A stretch of 64,000 nucleotides of DNA from Sporolactobacillus nakayamae (GTDB lineage: Bacteria > Bacillota > Bacilli > Bacillales > Sporolactobacillaceae), in assembly GCF_900113325.1 (NCBI RefSeq), contig NZ_FOOY01000005.1, positions 1 through 64,000 on the forward strand, read 5' to 3'. The notes below the pieces were generated by a model. That model ran no database searches, had not been told where the DNA came from, and saw nothing but the letters and a program-made list of their open reading frames with translations. The position numbers and the translations under genes are program-made. Of this stretch, positions 26,539 to 34,210 are shown one piece after another. How positions within the stretch are numbered: position 1 is the stretch's first letter; each line of letters begins with the position of its first letter.

Positions 26539-27318
26539 TCACCAAAATTCAGTCGGAAGGATGCGCTCTGCCATCAGATCATCAAGACTGCGGAAATGAT
26601 AGCCTTGCTTCTTCAAATCGTGAATAACGCGTTCTAATGCTTGAGCGTTATCCTTCGACACGGTGTGGAGCAGAATCACTGCTCCTGGATGAACACGATT
26701 CATAATGTGGTCGTAGGCGTAATCAGCACCATGCTGTTCATCTCTAAGCCAATCTCGGTACGCGGCGGACCAAAAAACGTTAATATATCCCGCATCGTAA
26801 CCAAGCTTCAGCGATCGTTCACTAAACGTTCCTCTAGGAGGACGCAGGTAGGTCATTTGTCGATCACCCGTCAATTGTGTGTACCTCGTCTTTAATTTAG
26901 CCAGTTCTTTCTTGTATTTAACATCGCTGATTTTCGATAAATCAGGATGGCTCCAAGAATGATTGCCAATGATATGGCCTTCTCTGACCATTCGTTTGAC
27001 TAAATTCGGCTGGTCGGAAATATAGTGTCCGGTAATGAAAAATGTGGCCGGCACCTGTTCCTTCTTCAACGTGTCAAGAATTCGCGCAGTGTACCCTGCC
27101 TCATATCCATTATCAAACGTTAGAAACAGTTCTTTTTTCGCCGTGTCACCGATAAATACACCATTGTATTTTTTTAGCAGTGCTGCATATTCAGGCTCTG
27201 TGGTCGCCGGTTGATTGTTTTTTGCAGGCTTGAAATACCAATCCTTCCCGTATGTTGAAAAAGGGTGGATAATTAACCCACAAAGTGCGACCAAGAGCAC
27301 AAGCGCGATTTTTCTCAC
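26539..27318 (-). CDS. pdaA: PdaA, spore-cortex polysaccharide deacetylase (muramic delta-lactam synthesis)
   Basis: A 259-residue secreted NodB-family deacetylase. Signal peptide at residues 1-24, then the PdaA-specific variant TFDNGYEAGYT of the usual TFDDG motif, the zinc-binding HSWSHPDLS, LRPPRGTFSERS and the catalytic HTVSKDNA. PdaA removes acetyl groups from muramic acid so that muramic delta-lactam forms in the spore cortex, which is required for germination. Expected to be a forespore gene. Confirms that the organism sporulates. Confidence 0.93.
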   Translation of the reverse strand: MRKIALVLLVALCGLIIHPFSTYGKDWYFKPAKNNQPATTEPEYAALLKKYNGVFIGDTAKKELFLTFDNGYEAGYTARILDTLKKEQVPATFFITGHYISDQPNLVKRMVREGHIIGNHSWSHPDLSKISDVKYKKELAKLKTRYTQLTGDRQMTYLRPPRGTFSERSLKLGYDAGYINVFWSAAYRDWLRDEQHGADYAYDHIMNRVHPGAVILLHTVSKDNAQALERVIHDLKKQGYHFRSLDDLMAERILPTEFW

Positions 27319-27369
27319 ACGATCCCCTCCACGTTTAGGGTTAACCGTTTGCGCACGATTTATGTGTGG

Positions 27370-27573
27370 TTATTTTTCCGTTAGACCTTCCACCCAGTCA
27401 TCGCGAAATCTGCGGATTTTCACTTCGAGGTTATCCATCATCTCCAGGACGTTTTCCAAATCCTTTTGATTGACCGTTTCTGCATCAAACGCGCCAACAA
27501 CCTGCGAAAGAAGGACGAACCTATTTTTAAGATAACTCACTTGATGCGCTTTTGAATGCGTCGCTCTCCCCAA
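27370..27573 (-). CDS. Small cytosolic protein, SE1561/YfjT-like (function unknown)
   Basis: A 67-residue charged protein, MGRATHSKAHQVSYLKNRF... ending DDWVEGLTEK, predicted mainly helical. The pattern YLKNR, a mid-protein Asp/Glu-rich turn and MMDNLE with a C-terminal FRDDW resembles the SE1561 family found beside pdaA in Bacillales, as far as I recall. I choose the TTG start at 27573 because GGAGG lies 8 nt upstream; longer frames to 27705 overlap the neighbouring gene and lack a site. No function is known. Confidence 0.65.
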   Translation of the reverse strand: MGRATHSKAHQVSYLKNRFVLLSQVVGAFDAETVNQKDLENVLEMMDNLEVKIRRFRDDWVEGLTEK

Positions 27574-27656
27574 TTTCAGCACCTCCACTATAGCTTCTCC
27601 ACTAACTTTAGCATAGAAAAGGCAGAATGGTTTGGCAGACGAATTACGGACTCGGA

Positions 27657-28436
27657 TTACCGAGCCATATAGCGAAGCGATAGATGATCTTGAATCGGCA
27701 TCCATGCACCAATACCTTGCTGCATAATATTCCTAACCTCGATCCGCGCTTTGCCGCCTTTTAGGATCAGAAACACTTCACCGTAGGTAATTTTCCCTCG
27801 TTCATTGACCGCCGGCACATAGCCGTATAGGTGGCCGATTTGTTTTGATTGTACCTGATATGGGCGATCAATTTTTGTACCGGCTCCGATAATGGTTGAA
27901 AAAGAGATAGGTAAATGAGTCTTTTGTGTTGTTTTTGACATGATCAACTGGCTGGCTTCCTCTTTTTTCGGAATATCCGACGTTAAACCGCCGCTCACTT
28001 TCGCCTGTATTTTCTGCACGTAGCCGATTTGTTGAGCGCTCTTGCTGCCGCGCGCGTCCGCTGCATTATCATTAATTTTTTTGAATTCCCAGTTCACCGA
28101 GGTTTCCTTCGACATATAATTGAGCGGCCATTCGCCTAAATAGATGCGCGCAGAATAGCCGATCGACCATTTCGATGGATGAATTGCCGACTCATTTAGC
28201 AATTTGATCAATACCGGATTCTCAATCGGAACATTCGCGGTCTTGAGCAATGTCTTCGTGCGCGCGCTTGGGACAAGCTCTGAGGCATCATGAGTTGGAT
28301 TCGGGTACGTATTTTCTTTAGAGATGTCGATCACTGAATCGGGCAGTTTCGTCGGTACCGCGCTTTTCGCACCGGCTATTGAGGATATGCTGAAGAGGAG
28401 CGTGACGCACAGAATTAAGGTCATGAATTTTTTCAA
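27657..28436 (-). CDS. yfkD: YfkD-family secreted protein
   Basis: A 259-residue exported protein with a signal peptide ending about AGAKSA, then KLPDSVIDISKENTYPNPT. The body contains NPVLIKLLNESAIHPSKWSIGY, interrupted only by family variation, and IYLGEWPL. I recognise it as the YfkD-like family of sporulating Bacillales. No enzymatic motif is visible and the role is unknown. Genes downstream (27370) and further (pdaA) share its orientation. Confidence 0.7.
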   Translation of the reverse strand: MKKFMTLILCVTLLFSISSIAGAKSAVPTKLPDSVIDISKENTYPNPTHDASELVPSARTKTLLKTANVPIENPVLIKLLNESAIHPSKWSIGYSARIYLGEWPLNYMSKETSVNWEFKKINDNAADARGSKSAQQIGYVQKIQAKVSGGLTSDIPKKEEASQLIMSKTTQKTHLPISFSTIIGAGTKIDRPYQVQSKQIGHLYGYVPAVNERGKITYGEVFLILKGGKARIEVRNIMQQGIGAWMPIQDHLSLRYMAR

Positions 28437-28863
28437 GGCAGAGAACTCCTTTTTGCCTTATCTTCTGTAGGCACCTGCAAAATTATCCAACGAAGGCATA
28501 GTCAATTAAATGCGGATGCGTTATGGTCACGCGACAAAGCGCTCGTGAGCAAATAAGAAAAAGCGAGTTGTATCCTAAATAGGAGCAGTAGTAACCAATC
28601 GATCAGAAGTCGTAACGAAATCATGAAAAGTTCACCTAAACCTAATAAGGTTCTGTTGGACCATACTGCTATCTCGTCTAGCCACAGATCAAGCTCCTTT
28701 GGGTTCTACCGACAGTTATCCGTCAATCGACATTTATAATTTCTTAGACAAAAAAATTGAACCCTCACATTCCAAAACAATTTTTTGGAACATGAGGGTT
28801 CATCTTCCCCTGTACTAGCAAATACGGCAGGTGATCATTCATTGGGTGAACTCTATAATTGGC
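28437..28863. other. Gene-free stretch with a dispersed repeat and a terminator
   Basis: Contains a block at about 28640-28755 (GGACCATACTGCTATC..., GTTATCCGTCAATCGA, then TTATAATTTCTTAGACAA) that recurs in diverged form at about 30100-30210, and the terminator at 28757-28803. No gene is seen. Confidence 0.5.
28757..28803 (-). terminator. Terminator of the Rpn-type nuclease gene
   Basis: A long stem: TTGAACCCTCA, two mismatches, TTCCAAAA, a 5-nt loop, then the complement. On the minus strand it is followed by ATTTTTTTG. It lies about 60 nt past the stop codon at 28864. Confidence 0.85.
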
Positions 28864-29736
28864 TCATTCACCGGCGATTGCGATCGATTTAATCGCTGCT
28901 TCACTCAATCCGGTTAGTTCGCTGATTTCAGCATGACTCATTCCTTTTTGCAGCAGCTTCCGGGCAACCTGTTCTTTTGCTTTTCGTTCTCCCTGTTCAA
29001 TTCCCTCCTGTTTTCCGCGATCATAAGTGGAATTGGGCCACTTGAGCACTTCTTCTTGGATTTCTTCCGGAAGCTTTTTAGCTTGATTCGTCAATTGATC
29101 CACCTCTTCCTTGTCTAATTGAAGATAAGTCTCGAAAAATCCATTGATCATGCTCTCACGCGCTTCTCCAAGATGCATGTTGATCATTTGCCTGATAAAA
29201 GCGAGTCGTACCTGCACACGTTCTCTTTTCGAGTAGTTCATCCTGCTCATCAGCGCGGCGGCAGCAGGATTATTGCTGTTCATAAATTTTCGCCAGTTCA
29301 TTCTGGAAAGTTCGAGTTTCAAAAAATGGAACACGCTAACAACCATCAGATGAGGTACTTTTACCACGAATTCGTCCGATTCATCTCTAACTCCATCATA
29401 ACTGAAAATGGCGATGGGTAAAACAGGTTTTCGAAATTTCAGATAGATCATGCAATAATAGAGATACATCCGTTCAGAAAAATCTTCTTGGTAATAATTC
29501 TGTGCTTCAAGATGAACAATCAGGATGACGTCTTTTTTTGATTTCAGCTTCGTTTCCGCGATAACATCTGCCCGTTTTTTGTCGCCTTCGACCATATCTG
29601 CGAACAGTTCCTCGGAAAGAAATTTTTTCTCGGAAAGATCAAGCGCCTGGTAAATTTTTGGGAAGAAGGCTTCGAGAAATTCATCAAAAAACTCGTGAAG
29701 CAGGACTTTAAAGCGTCGATCGTGGTCTATAGACAT
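28864..29736 (-). CDS. Rpn family recombination-promoting nuclease / putative transposase (PD-(D/E)XK)
   Basis: A 290-residue protein. The N-terminal PD-(D/E)xK domain shows FFPKIYQALDL, GDKKRADVIAETKL and VILIVHLEAQNYYQEDFSERM, with the E-x-Q core of Rpn nucleases. The tail is the family's charged helix EQGERKAKEQVARKLLQKG followed by an HTH-like segment (SHAEISELTGLSEAAIKSIA). Start ATG 29736 sits 6 nt after GGAGG; a longer frame to 29859 is rejected. Such genes are mobile and often multicopy. Relatives promote RecA-independent recombination. Confidence 0.85.
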   Translation of the reverse strand: MSIDHDRRFKVLLHEFFDEFLEAFFPKIYQALDLSEKKFLSEELFADMVEGDKKRADVIAETKLKSKKDVILIVHLEAQNYYQEDFSERMYLYYCMIYLKFRKPVLPIAIFSYDGVRDESDEFVVKVPHLMVVSVFHFLKLELSRMNWRKFMNSNNPAAAALMSRMNYSKRERVQVRLAFIRQMINMHLGEARESMINGFFETYLQLDKEEVDQLTNQAKKLPEEIQEEVLKWPNSTYDRGKQEGIEQGERKAKEQVARKLLQKGMSHAEISELTGLSEAAIKSIAIAGE

Positions 29737-30213
29737 AGGAAGCCTCCTTGCGAGGTATGTTTCGGTCATGGGAGAGGAATATATGACGTGAAGCGAATCG
29801 AGAAGAGAACAAACAATCGTATTTTCATAAGTATACCTTATTTTGAAAAATTGTGTCAATTACTTTGGAGCGAACAGTCCACGGTAAACATGATGGAAAC
29901 TTGAAATCGATTGCGTCTTCAAGCATAGGTACTGCACTCGAACCATTCATAAAGGCGACCTGCGATCAGTTCACCTGTTAAAGTTGCTGCCGCTTAACTG
30001 CTGAAGGGTTGCCTTTTATGATGAAGTTTTCAATCATCTGCCAAGTTATTCGTTCACCCGCTCAAGATACGGGTTACCTGAATCAACCAAAGTGGTTATT
30101 GAGGATGCCACTGCTTCATATAGCCAGGTTCCGTTTCTGCAGAAGGTCTATAACGAGTTAACCAAAGATTTAGTTATCCATAAGTCGATAGTTTATAATT
30201 TCCTAGACAACGA
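29737..30213. other. Gene-free stretch with a diverged repeat
   Basis: Includes the nuclease promoter, an AAAGGC...GCCTTTT inverted repeat near 29955-30020, and at about 30100-30210 the second copy of the block found at 28640-28755 (CACTGCTTCATATAGCCA, GTTATCCATAAGTCGATAG, TTATAATTTCCTAGACAA). A 119-codon frame at 30092 overlaps mtnE antisense and is not a gene. Confidence 0.5.
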
Positions 30214-30250
30214 AAAAAACCAGAGGCAGCAAACTGCGCCGCTTCTGGTT
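30214..30250 (-). terminator. Terminator of mtnE
   Basis: On the minus strand AACCAGAAGC...GCCTCTGGTT forms a stem followed by TTTTTTCG, about 20 nt past the stop codon. Confidence 0.85.
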
Positions 30251-30269
30251 CTCTGGGATAATCTGACGT

Positions 30270-31445
30270 TCAATCGAACAGATGCAGCTTGCCGATCCGT
30301 TCAACAGCTTCTGTCAAACGATCCGGTTCGCTCAGAAGCCCGATCCGCACATAGTTTTCTCCGCCAGCGCCAAAACCGACTCCCGGAGCAAGCACAACAT
30401 GCGCCTTTTCCAAGACATACTCAAAGAACGATTCGGATGAGTAGCCTTTAGGAACAGGCAGCCAGCCGAAAAATGAACCCTTGGACGGCACAGCGTTCCA
30501 GCCGATTTTCTTCGCAGCATCAAAAAAGGCATTTCGACGCGTTTCATAACGCTGCACAAGTTCATGAACACAATCCTGCGGGCCAAGCAGCGCTTTTGCA
30601 CTCGCTTCCTGGATACCACCAAAAAGGCTGACAAAGTAATGATCTTGGAACAGTTCGATCGCTTCGATGACACTCTTGTTACCGAGCGCGAAACCAACGC
30701 GCCAGCCTGCCATGTTATAGGTTTTGGACAATGTGTAGGTCTCAATGCCAACTTCCTTTGCGCCGGGTGTTTGGAGAAAACTGCGCGGTTTTTCGCCATC
30801 AAAGCCAAGCGCGCCGTAAGCGAAGTCGTGCAGTACGCAAATATTGTGCTGTTCCGCCGTCTTCACCGTTTCCTCAAAGAAATCCGCCGGAGCCGTAGCT
30901 GAAGTAGGGTTGTTCGGATAATTCAAGAACATCAATTTCGCCTTATCGAGAAGGCTTTCAGGCATCGATCCGTAATCAGGAAGAAACGCATTCTCTTCTC
31001 GAAGCGGCATCAATTCCATATTCAGATTTGCGAGTGCAAAGCCGGACAGGTAATCCGGATAGCCCGGATCCGGCATGAGCACAGTATCACCGCTGTTCAA
31101 TAGGCACTCGCCAATCTCAACAAGTCCGGTCTTCGATCCGAACAAAATGGCAACTTCAGTTTTCGGATCAAGATCCACATCGTATTCCCGTTTATAGAAG
31201 GTCGCAATCGCCTCTTTCAGAAAATCATAACCTCTGAACGGTGAGTACTTATGATAGAGCGGATTCGCGGCCGCTTCCTGCAACGACTTGACAATATGCG
31301 GCGGGGTCGGTTGATCAGGGTTGCCTTGTCCCAAGTTAATGACGTCATAGCCCTTGGCAATGGCCGCATTCGTCTTTACGACAAGGTCTGCAAAAAATTG
31401 TTTTGGCAAGCGATTAAGTGCATCTGATTTAGCAAAATAAACCAT
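30270..31445 (-). CDS. mtnE: MtnE-type class I/II aminotransferase (methionine salvage)
   Basis: A 391-residue fold-type I PLP aminotransferase very like B. subtilis MtnE (YkrV), which transaminates 4-methylthio-2-oxobutyrate to methionine with glutamine. Shared stretches include LPKQFFA, GYDVINLGQGNPDQPTP, GDTVLMPDPGYPDY, LNYPNNPT, HDFAYGALGFDG and the Schiff-base Lys in YTLSKTYNMAGWRVGFA. It stands alone, without the other mtn genes, so methionine salvage is the best guess, not proven. No SAM riboswitch was recognised in the 150 bp upstream. Confidence 0.85.
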   Translation of the reverse strand: MVYFAKSDALNRLPKQFFADLVVKTNAAIAKGYDVINLGQGNPDQPTPPHIVKSLQEAAANPLYHKYSPFRGYDFLKEAIATFYKREYDVDLDPKTEVAILFGSKTGLVEIGECLLNSGDTVLMPDPGYPDYLSGFALANLNMELMPLREENAFLPDYGSMPESLLDKAKLMFLNYPNNPTSATAPADFFEETVKTAEQHNICVLHDFAYGALGFDGEKPRSFLQTPGAKEVGIETYTLSKTYNMAGWRVGFALGNKSVIEAIELFQDHYFVSLFGGIQEASAKALLGPQDCVHELVQRYETRRNAFFDAAKKIGWNAVPSKGSFFGWLPVPKGYSSESFFEYVLEKAHVVLAPGVGFGAGGENYVRIGLLSEPDRLTEAVERIGKLHLFD

Positions 31446-31585
31446 CCAATTCCACTTCCATGTCTCTGATTAAATTTTTTAAAGGTATTGAAAAGACTGA
31501 TTCTAACAGTATCTATATTTTCAAGGATAAACGCTTATTTGTAAAGGAATCTTGCTAACCAATGTAAAAATAATCAGGGACGAAT

Positions 31586-31617
31586 TCAGCAAAAACAGGT
31601 ATACTTGTTTTTGCTGA
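31586..31617 (+). promoter_or_regulatory. Palindrome upstream of the MFS transporter gene
   Basis: TCAGCAAAAACA and TGTTTTTGCTGA form a 12-bp perfect inverted repeat around GGTATACT. It ends 44 bp before the start codon. It may be an operator or an RNA hairpin in the leader; no T-run follows. Confidence 0.4.
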
Positions 31618-31661
31618 GCTTTGTACGGAGTTTAGTAACTGAGAGAGAAAGGGCTACTGAG

Positions 31662-32876
31662 ATGAACACAGCATACCAGCGTTTTCAGTTTTCATTATTA
31701 ATCGGTTCTGTTTTTATTTGCGGCGCTGCAGAAGGCATGCTGCTTCCGCTGATCGCTTCACTTCTAGAAACAAACGGTGTATCCGCCATTTTAAATGGCC
31801 TTGGGTCTACTTCGCTTTACATCGGCATGCTTGTCTCCGTGCCGCTCATGGAGAAGCCGATGTGCAAGCTCGGATACAAGCGTTTTCTCATTGCCGGACT
31901 CGCACTCATCACCTTGCCTTTGTTTCTTTTTCCGGTATGGATGAATCTCTGGTTCTGGTTTGTCCTTAGGTTATTTGTCGGCTTTGGAGACAGCATGCTC
32001 CACTTTGCCGCGCAAACCTGGATCACCATGGACAGCCCATTGAACCGGCGCGGGCGGAACATAGCCTTTTATGGCCTGGCGTTCGGTCTTGGTATCGCCG
32101 TCGGTCCAATGCTCGTCCGACTCGTCAGCTTTGGCGTGCCCGTTCCATTTATCACTAGCGGCGTGTTCTGTTTCATCGTGCTGCTTCTGTTGCTGCTGCT
32201 GAATAACGAATATCCTGAACTGAGCGGCACGAACGATTCATCCGCGCGTCAATTTTTCATTCGTTATAAAAAGGTCATTGCCGCTACCTGGTCAGGATTA
32301 GTGGTCACCTTCGCTTTTGGTTATCTGGAGACTTCTTTAACTAACAGCTTTCCAATCTTCGCGCTGCGTCAGGGCTATAATCTAAACGCGATCTCGATTC
32401 TTCTTCCCGCTTTCGTTACAGGAGGCTTGCTCACGCAGGTACCTCTTGGCATGATTGGTGATCGATTCGGCCGCGCGCGGCTTCTCCCATTTATTTGTTT
32501 GTTCGGCTCAGTGTTTATGGCGCTCACCGGAGTGCTTTCCGCTCATTTCTATGGTATCTATCTTACGCTATTAGGTTCTGGATTGCTGATCGGATCGCTT
32601 TATTCGATGAGTATGGGCTATGTCAGCGACTTGCTTGATAAGGAGCAGATTCCGCTTGGAAATATACTCATGACCGTATGCTACAGTGCGGGATGCATGA
32701 TCGGACCTGTGTCCGGCAACACGCTGATCAGTCTTACTCCCAAAGGCGGACTATTTTACGGAATCGCTTTTCTCATCTTACTTGCCGCGCTTAGCTGCTT
32801 CATTCAGCAGACATCGAAAAAGCAAAAATCGCCGCTTGAGCATTCATTAACCAGAACAAGCGTCTCGAATCGTTGA
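31662..32876 (+). CDS. MFS transporter (YfkF-like)
   Basis: A 404-residue major facilitator protein with about 12 transmembrane helices. The loop 2-3 motif reads EKPMCKLGYKRFL, and the second-half equivalent is GMIGDRFGRARLLP. Start ATG 31662 lies 8 nt after GAAAGGG; a longer frame to 31605 has no site. B. subtilis YfkF is a transporter of this class near yfkD, so orthology is plausible by neighbourhood. Substrate unknown; multidrug or sugar efflux are possible. Confidence 0.82.
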   Translation: MNTAYQRFQFSLLIGSVFICGAAEGMLLPLIASLLETNGVSAILNGLGSTSLYIGMLVSVPLMEKPMCKLGYKRFLIAGLALITLPLFLFPVWMNLWFWFVLRLFVGFGDSMLHFAAQTWITMDSPLNRRGRNIAFYGLAFGLGIAVGPMLVRLVSFGVPVPFITSGVFCFIVLLLLLLLNNEYPELSGTNDSSARQFFIRYKKVIAATWSGLVVTFAFGYLETSLTNSFPIFALRQGYNLNAISILLPAFVTGGLLTQVPLGMIGDRFGRARLLPFICLFGSVFMALTGVLSAHFYGIYLTLLGSGLLIGSLYSMSMGYVSDLLDKEQIPLGNILMTVCYSAGCMIGPVSGNTLISLTPKGGLFYGIAFLILLAALSCFIQQTSKKQKSPLEHSLTRTSVSNR

Positions 32877-32892
32877 GGCACTTGTTCTTTTC
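32853..32892 (+). terminator. Terminator overlapping the end of the MFS transporter gene
   Basis: AGAACAAG/CTTGTTCT, with an inner CTC/GAG pairing, is followed by TTTTCTTT. The left arm lies within the last codons of the transporter gene. Confidence 0.75.
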
Positions 32893-32949
32893 TTTATTCC
32901 AGCAAGAACCTCTCACCCCTCCATTGCATATCCTAACAGAGCAACGGGA

Positions 32950-32983
32950 CCTTCAATCGCGTTGAAGGCCTCCTTTTAGGGGG
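32950..32983 (+). promoter_or_regulatory. Leader hairpins before the thioredoxin-like gene
   Basis: A CCTTCAA/TTGAAGG hairpin (32950-32968) is followed by CCTCC-tttta-GGGGG, which pairs the Shine-Dalgarno (GGGGG at 32979-32983) with CCTCC. The first hairpin plus CCTCCTTTT could also be a weak terminator. A role in limiting translation is inferred. Confidence 0.4.
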
Positions 32984-32991
32984 AATCGCTC

Positions 32992-33426
32992 ATGAAAAAA
33001 AAGTTAATGATGCCCGACCTGAACGTGGCGACTCACTGGATGAATCAGAAAGTCACACGCGAGACGCTTCTTGGCAATCCCACGCTCATTCATTTTTGGT
33101 CCGTTAGCTGCCCCAAATGCAAGCAGGCACTCCCGGTCGTCCAATCCATTCGTGAAAAACACAGAGGAATTTTAAACGTTGTGGCGATCCACATGCCTTT
33201 ATCTGAAGCGGATTTGGACGTCAATGAAGTAGCGCGCACAGCTGCGATGCATTCGATCACCGAACCCATTCTCATCGACAATACGCATCGACTCGCCGAT
33301 GCGTTTGGAAATCGTTTCGTCCCCGCGTACTACCTGTTTGCTCCGGACGGAAGCCTCATTGAGTATCATATGGGCGAACGTGGAGCGCTGCGTATCTATA
33401 AAACCACTGATCGGCTGTTGAACTAA
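32992..33426 (+). CDS. Thioredoxin-like protein with CPKC active site (TlpA/ResA-like, no signal peptide)
   Basis: A 144-residue thioredoxin-fold protein. The redox motif CPKC occurs in LIHFWSVSCPKCKQALP, and the cis-Pro region is FVPAYYLFAPDG. It resembles the TlpA/ResA/AhpC-TSA group but starts MKKKLMMPDLNVATHW without a hydrophobic export or anchor segment, so it is probably cytosolic. The stop codon overlaps the end of the convergent vanZ gene by 4 nt. The reductant and partner are unknown. Confidence 0.82.
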   Translation: MKKKLMMPDLNVATHWMNQKVTRETLLGNPTLIHFWSVSCPKCKQALPVVQSIREKHRGILNVVAIHMPLSEADLDVNEVARTAAMHSITEPILIDNTHRLADAFGNRFVPAYYLFAPDGSLIEYHMGERGALRIYKTTDRLLN

Positions 33427-33872
33427 TGTGTATAAAAGATGATTAATTTCCGTTTAAAAAACCGAATCATCACATAGACCAAACAACCGATCACTGTACC
33501 GATTGTATTCAATACAATATCATCAATATCAAAAATCCTTGCCGCAAATAAATATTGGCAGGATTCAATAATCAAGCTAACGCTACAACCAAACAGTAAT
33601 TGCCAGACAAGGCCATGCTTGAATCGAATGATCATGGGCAGGAAAAAACCAAGCGGAAGAAAAAGCAGCACATTGCCGAAAATATTCTTCATGATTAACG
33701 CACTGCTTCCGCTCCGCAGCATAAGCCTAATGCTGCTAAAAATAAGCAAATTGCTTGAACGGCCATAAGTATAATAATTGTGCGTAAACAGCGTAACGAA
33801 AACGAGAATCGTCATGTAACACAAAAAACAAATGATTACGATGTTCCTTTTTTTATGTACGTTATTCCTCAT
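33423..33872 (-). CDS. VanZ-like membrane protein
   Basis: A 149-residue membrane protein with four transmembrane helices. The VanZ-family pattern is seen in NIFGNVLLFLPLGFFLPMI, SLIIESCQYLF, and FDIDDIVLNTIGTVIG. VanZ gives low-level teicoplanin resistance in enterococci; the chromosomal relatives have no defined role. Start near 33872 after AAAGGAGGAAAG. Confidence 0.88.
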   Translation of the reverse strand: MRNNVHKKRNIVIICFLCYMTILVFVTLFTHNYYTYGRSSNLLIFSSIRLMLRSGSSALIMKNIFGNVLLFLPLGFFLPMIIRFKHGLVWQLLFGCSVSLIIESCQYLFAARIFDIDDIVLNTIGTVIGCLVYVMIRFFKRKLIIFYTH

Positions 33873-33958
33873 GGCCGCTTTCCTCCTTTCTTAATAGTTA
33901 TGTGGTTCCTTGAGAATGATGAATGCTTGTACGAAGAGAAACAATTTTTTTAGATTGC

Positions 33959-34101
33959 TAGACAAAGAGAATGAAACTGTACTACAATGAAATTGAGGAT
34001 AATTTAAAATAATTATAATCTTTACTTTCAATGCTGTCGCTAACTTTAGCGGCAGCATTGAGTGCTTTTAAGGGTTTCGATGATGATTATTATTCTCAAT
34101 T
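33959..34101 (+). promoter_or_regulatory. Promoter and structured leader of the pfeT-like gene (module copy 1)
   Basis: Promoter TAGACA-18-TACAAT (33959-33988), then GAAATT, an AT-rich palindrome TTAAAATAATTATAA (34004-34018; 14 of 15 positions fit the PerR-box consensus TTATAATnATTATAA), a 13-bp hairpin ATGCTGTCGCTAA/TTAGCGGCAGCAT (34031-34058), and a block TTTTAAGGGTTTCGATGATG... ending TCTCAATT (34066-34101). The same parts in the same order and spacing precede the VIT1 gene at 40314. The block reads SAFKGFDDDYYSQL in frame with a TTG at 34058. The role of the leader is unknown. Confidence 0.6.
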
Positions 34102-34169
34102 AAAAAAATTAAATGTCATTTTCCCATTGAAAAAGAAAAACTTTATATTAAAATATAATTGTTATCATT

Positions 34170-34184
34170 TGATAATTATTATAT
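34170..34184 (+). promoter_or_regulatory. PerR/Fur-box-like palindrome close to the pfeT-like start
   Basis: TGATAATTATTATAT fits both the PerR consensus TTATAATnATTATAA and the Fur consensus TGATAATnATTATCA at 13 of 15 positions (the n counted as a fit). It lies 27 bp before the start codon. The region is AT-rich, so some chance similarity is expected. Confidence 0.45.
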
Positions 34185-34210
34185 TTAATAAAAGAAAGGT
34201 TGGATTTATT

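Noticed and set aside
30092-30451. 119-codon plus-strand frame
   Set aside because: It runs through the mtnE terminator and antisense to mtnE, with no ribosome binding site.
33959-34101. Leader considered as a yybP-ykoY manganese or czcD/NiCo riboswitch
   Set aside because: Neither the conserved loop sequences nor the multi-stem layout of these known classes can be recognised in the leader.
34031-34210. 60-residue N-terminal extension of the P-type ATPase frame
   Set aside because: The frame is open, but it covers the leader hairpin and conserved block. The ribosome binding site AAAGAAAGG and the usual family start are at 34211.
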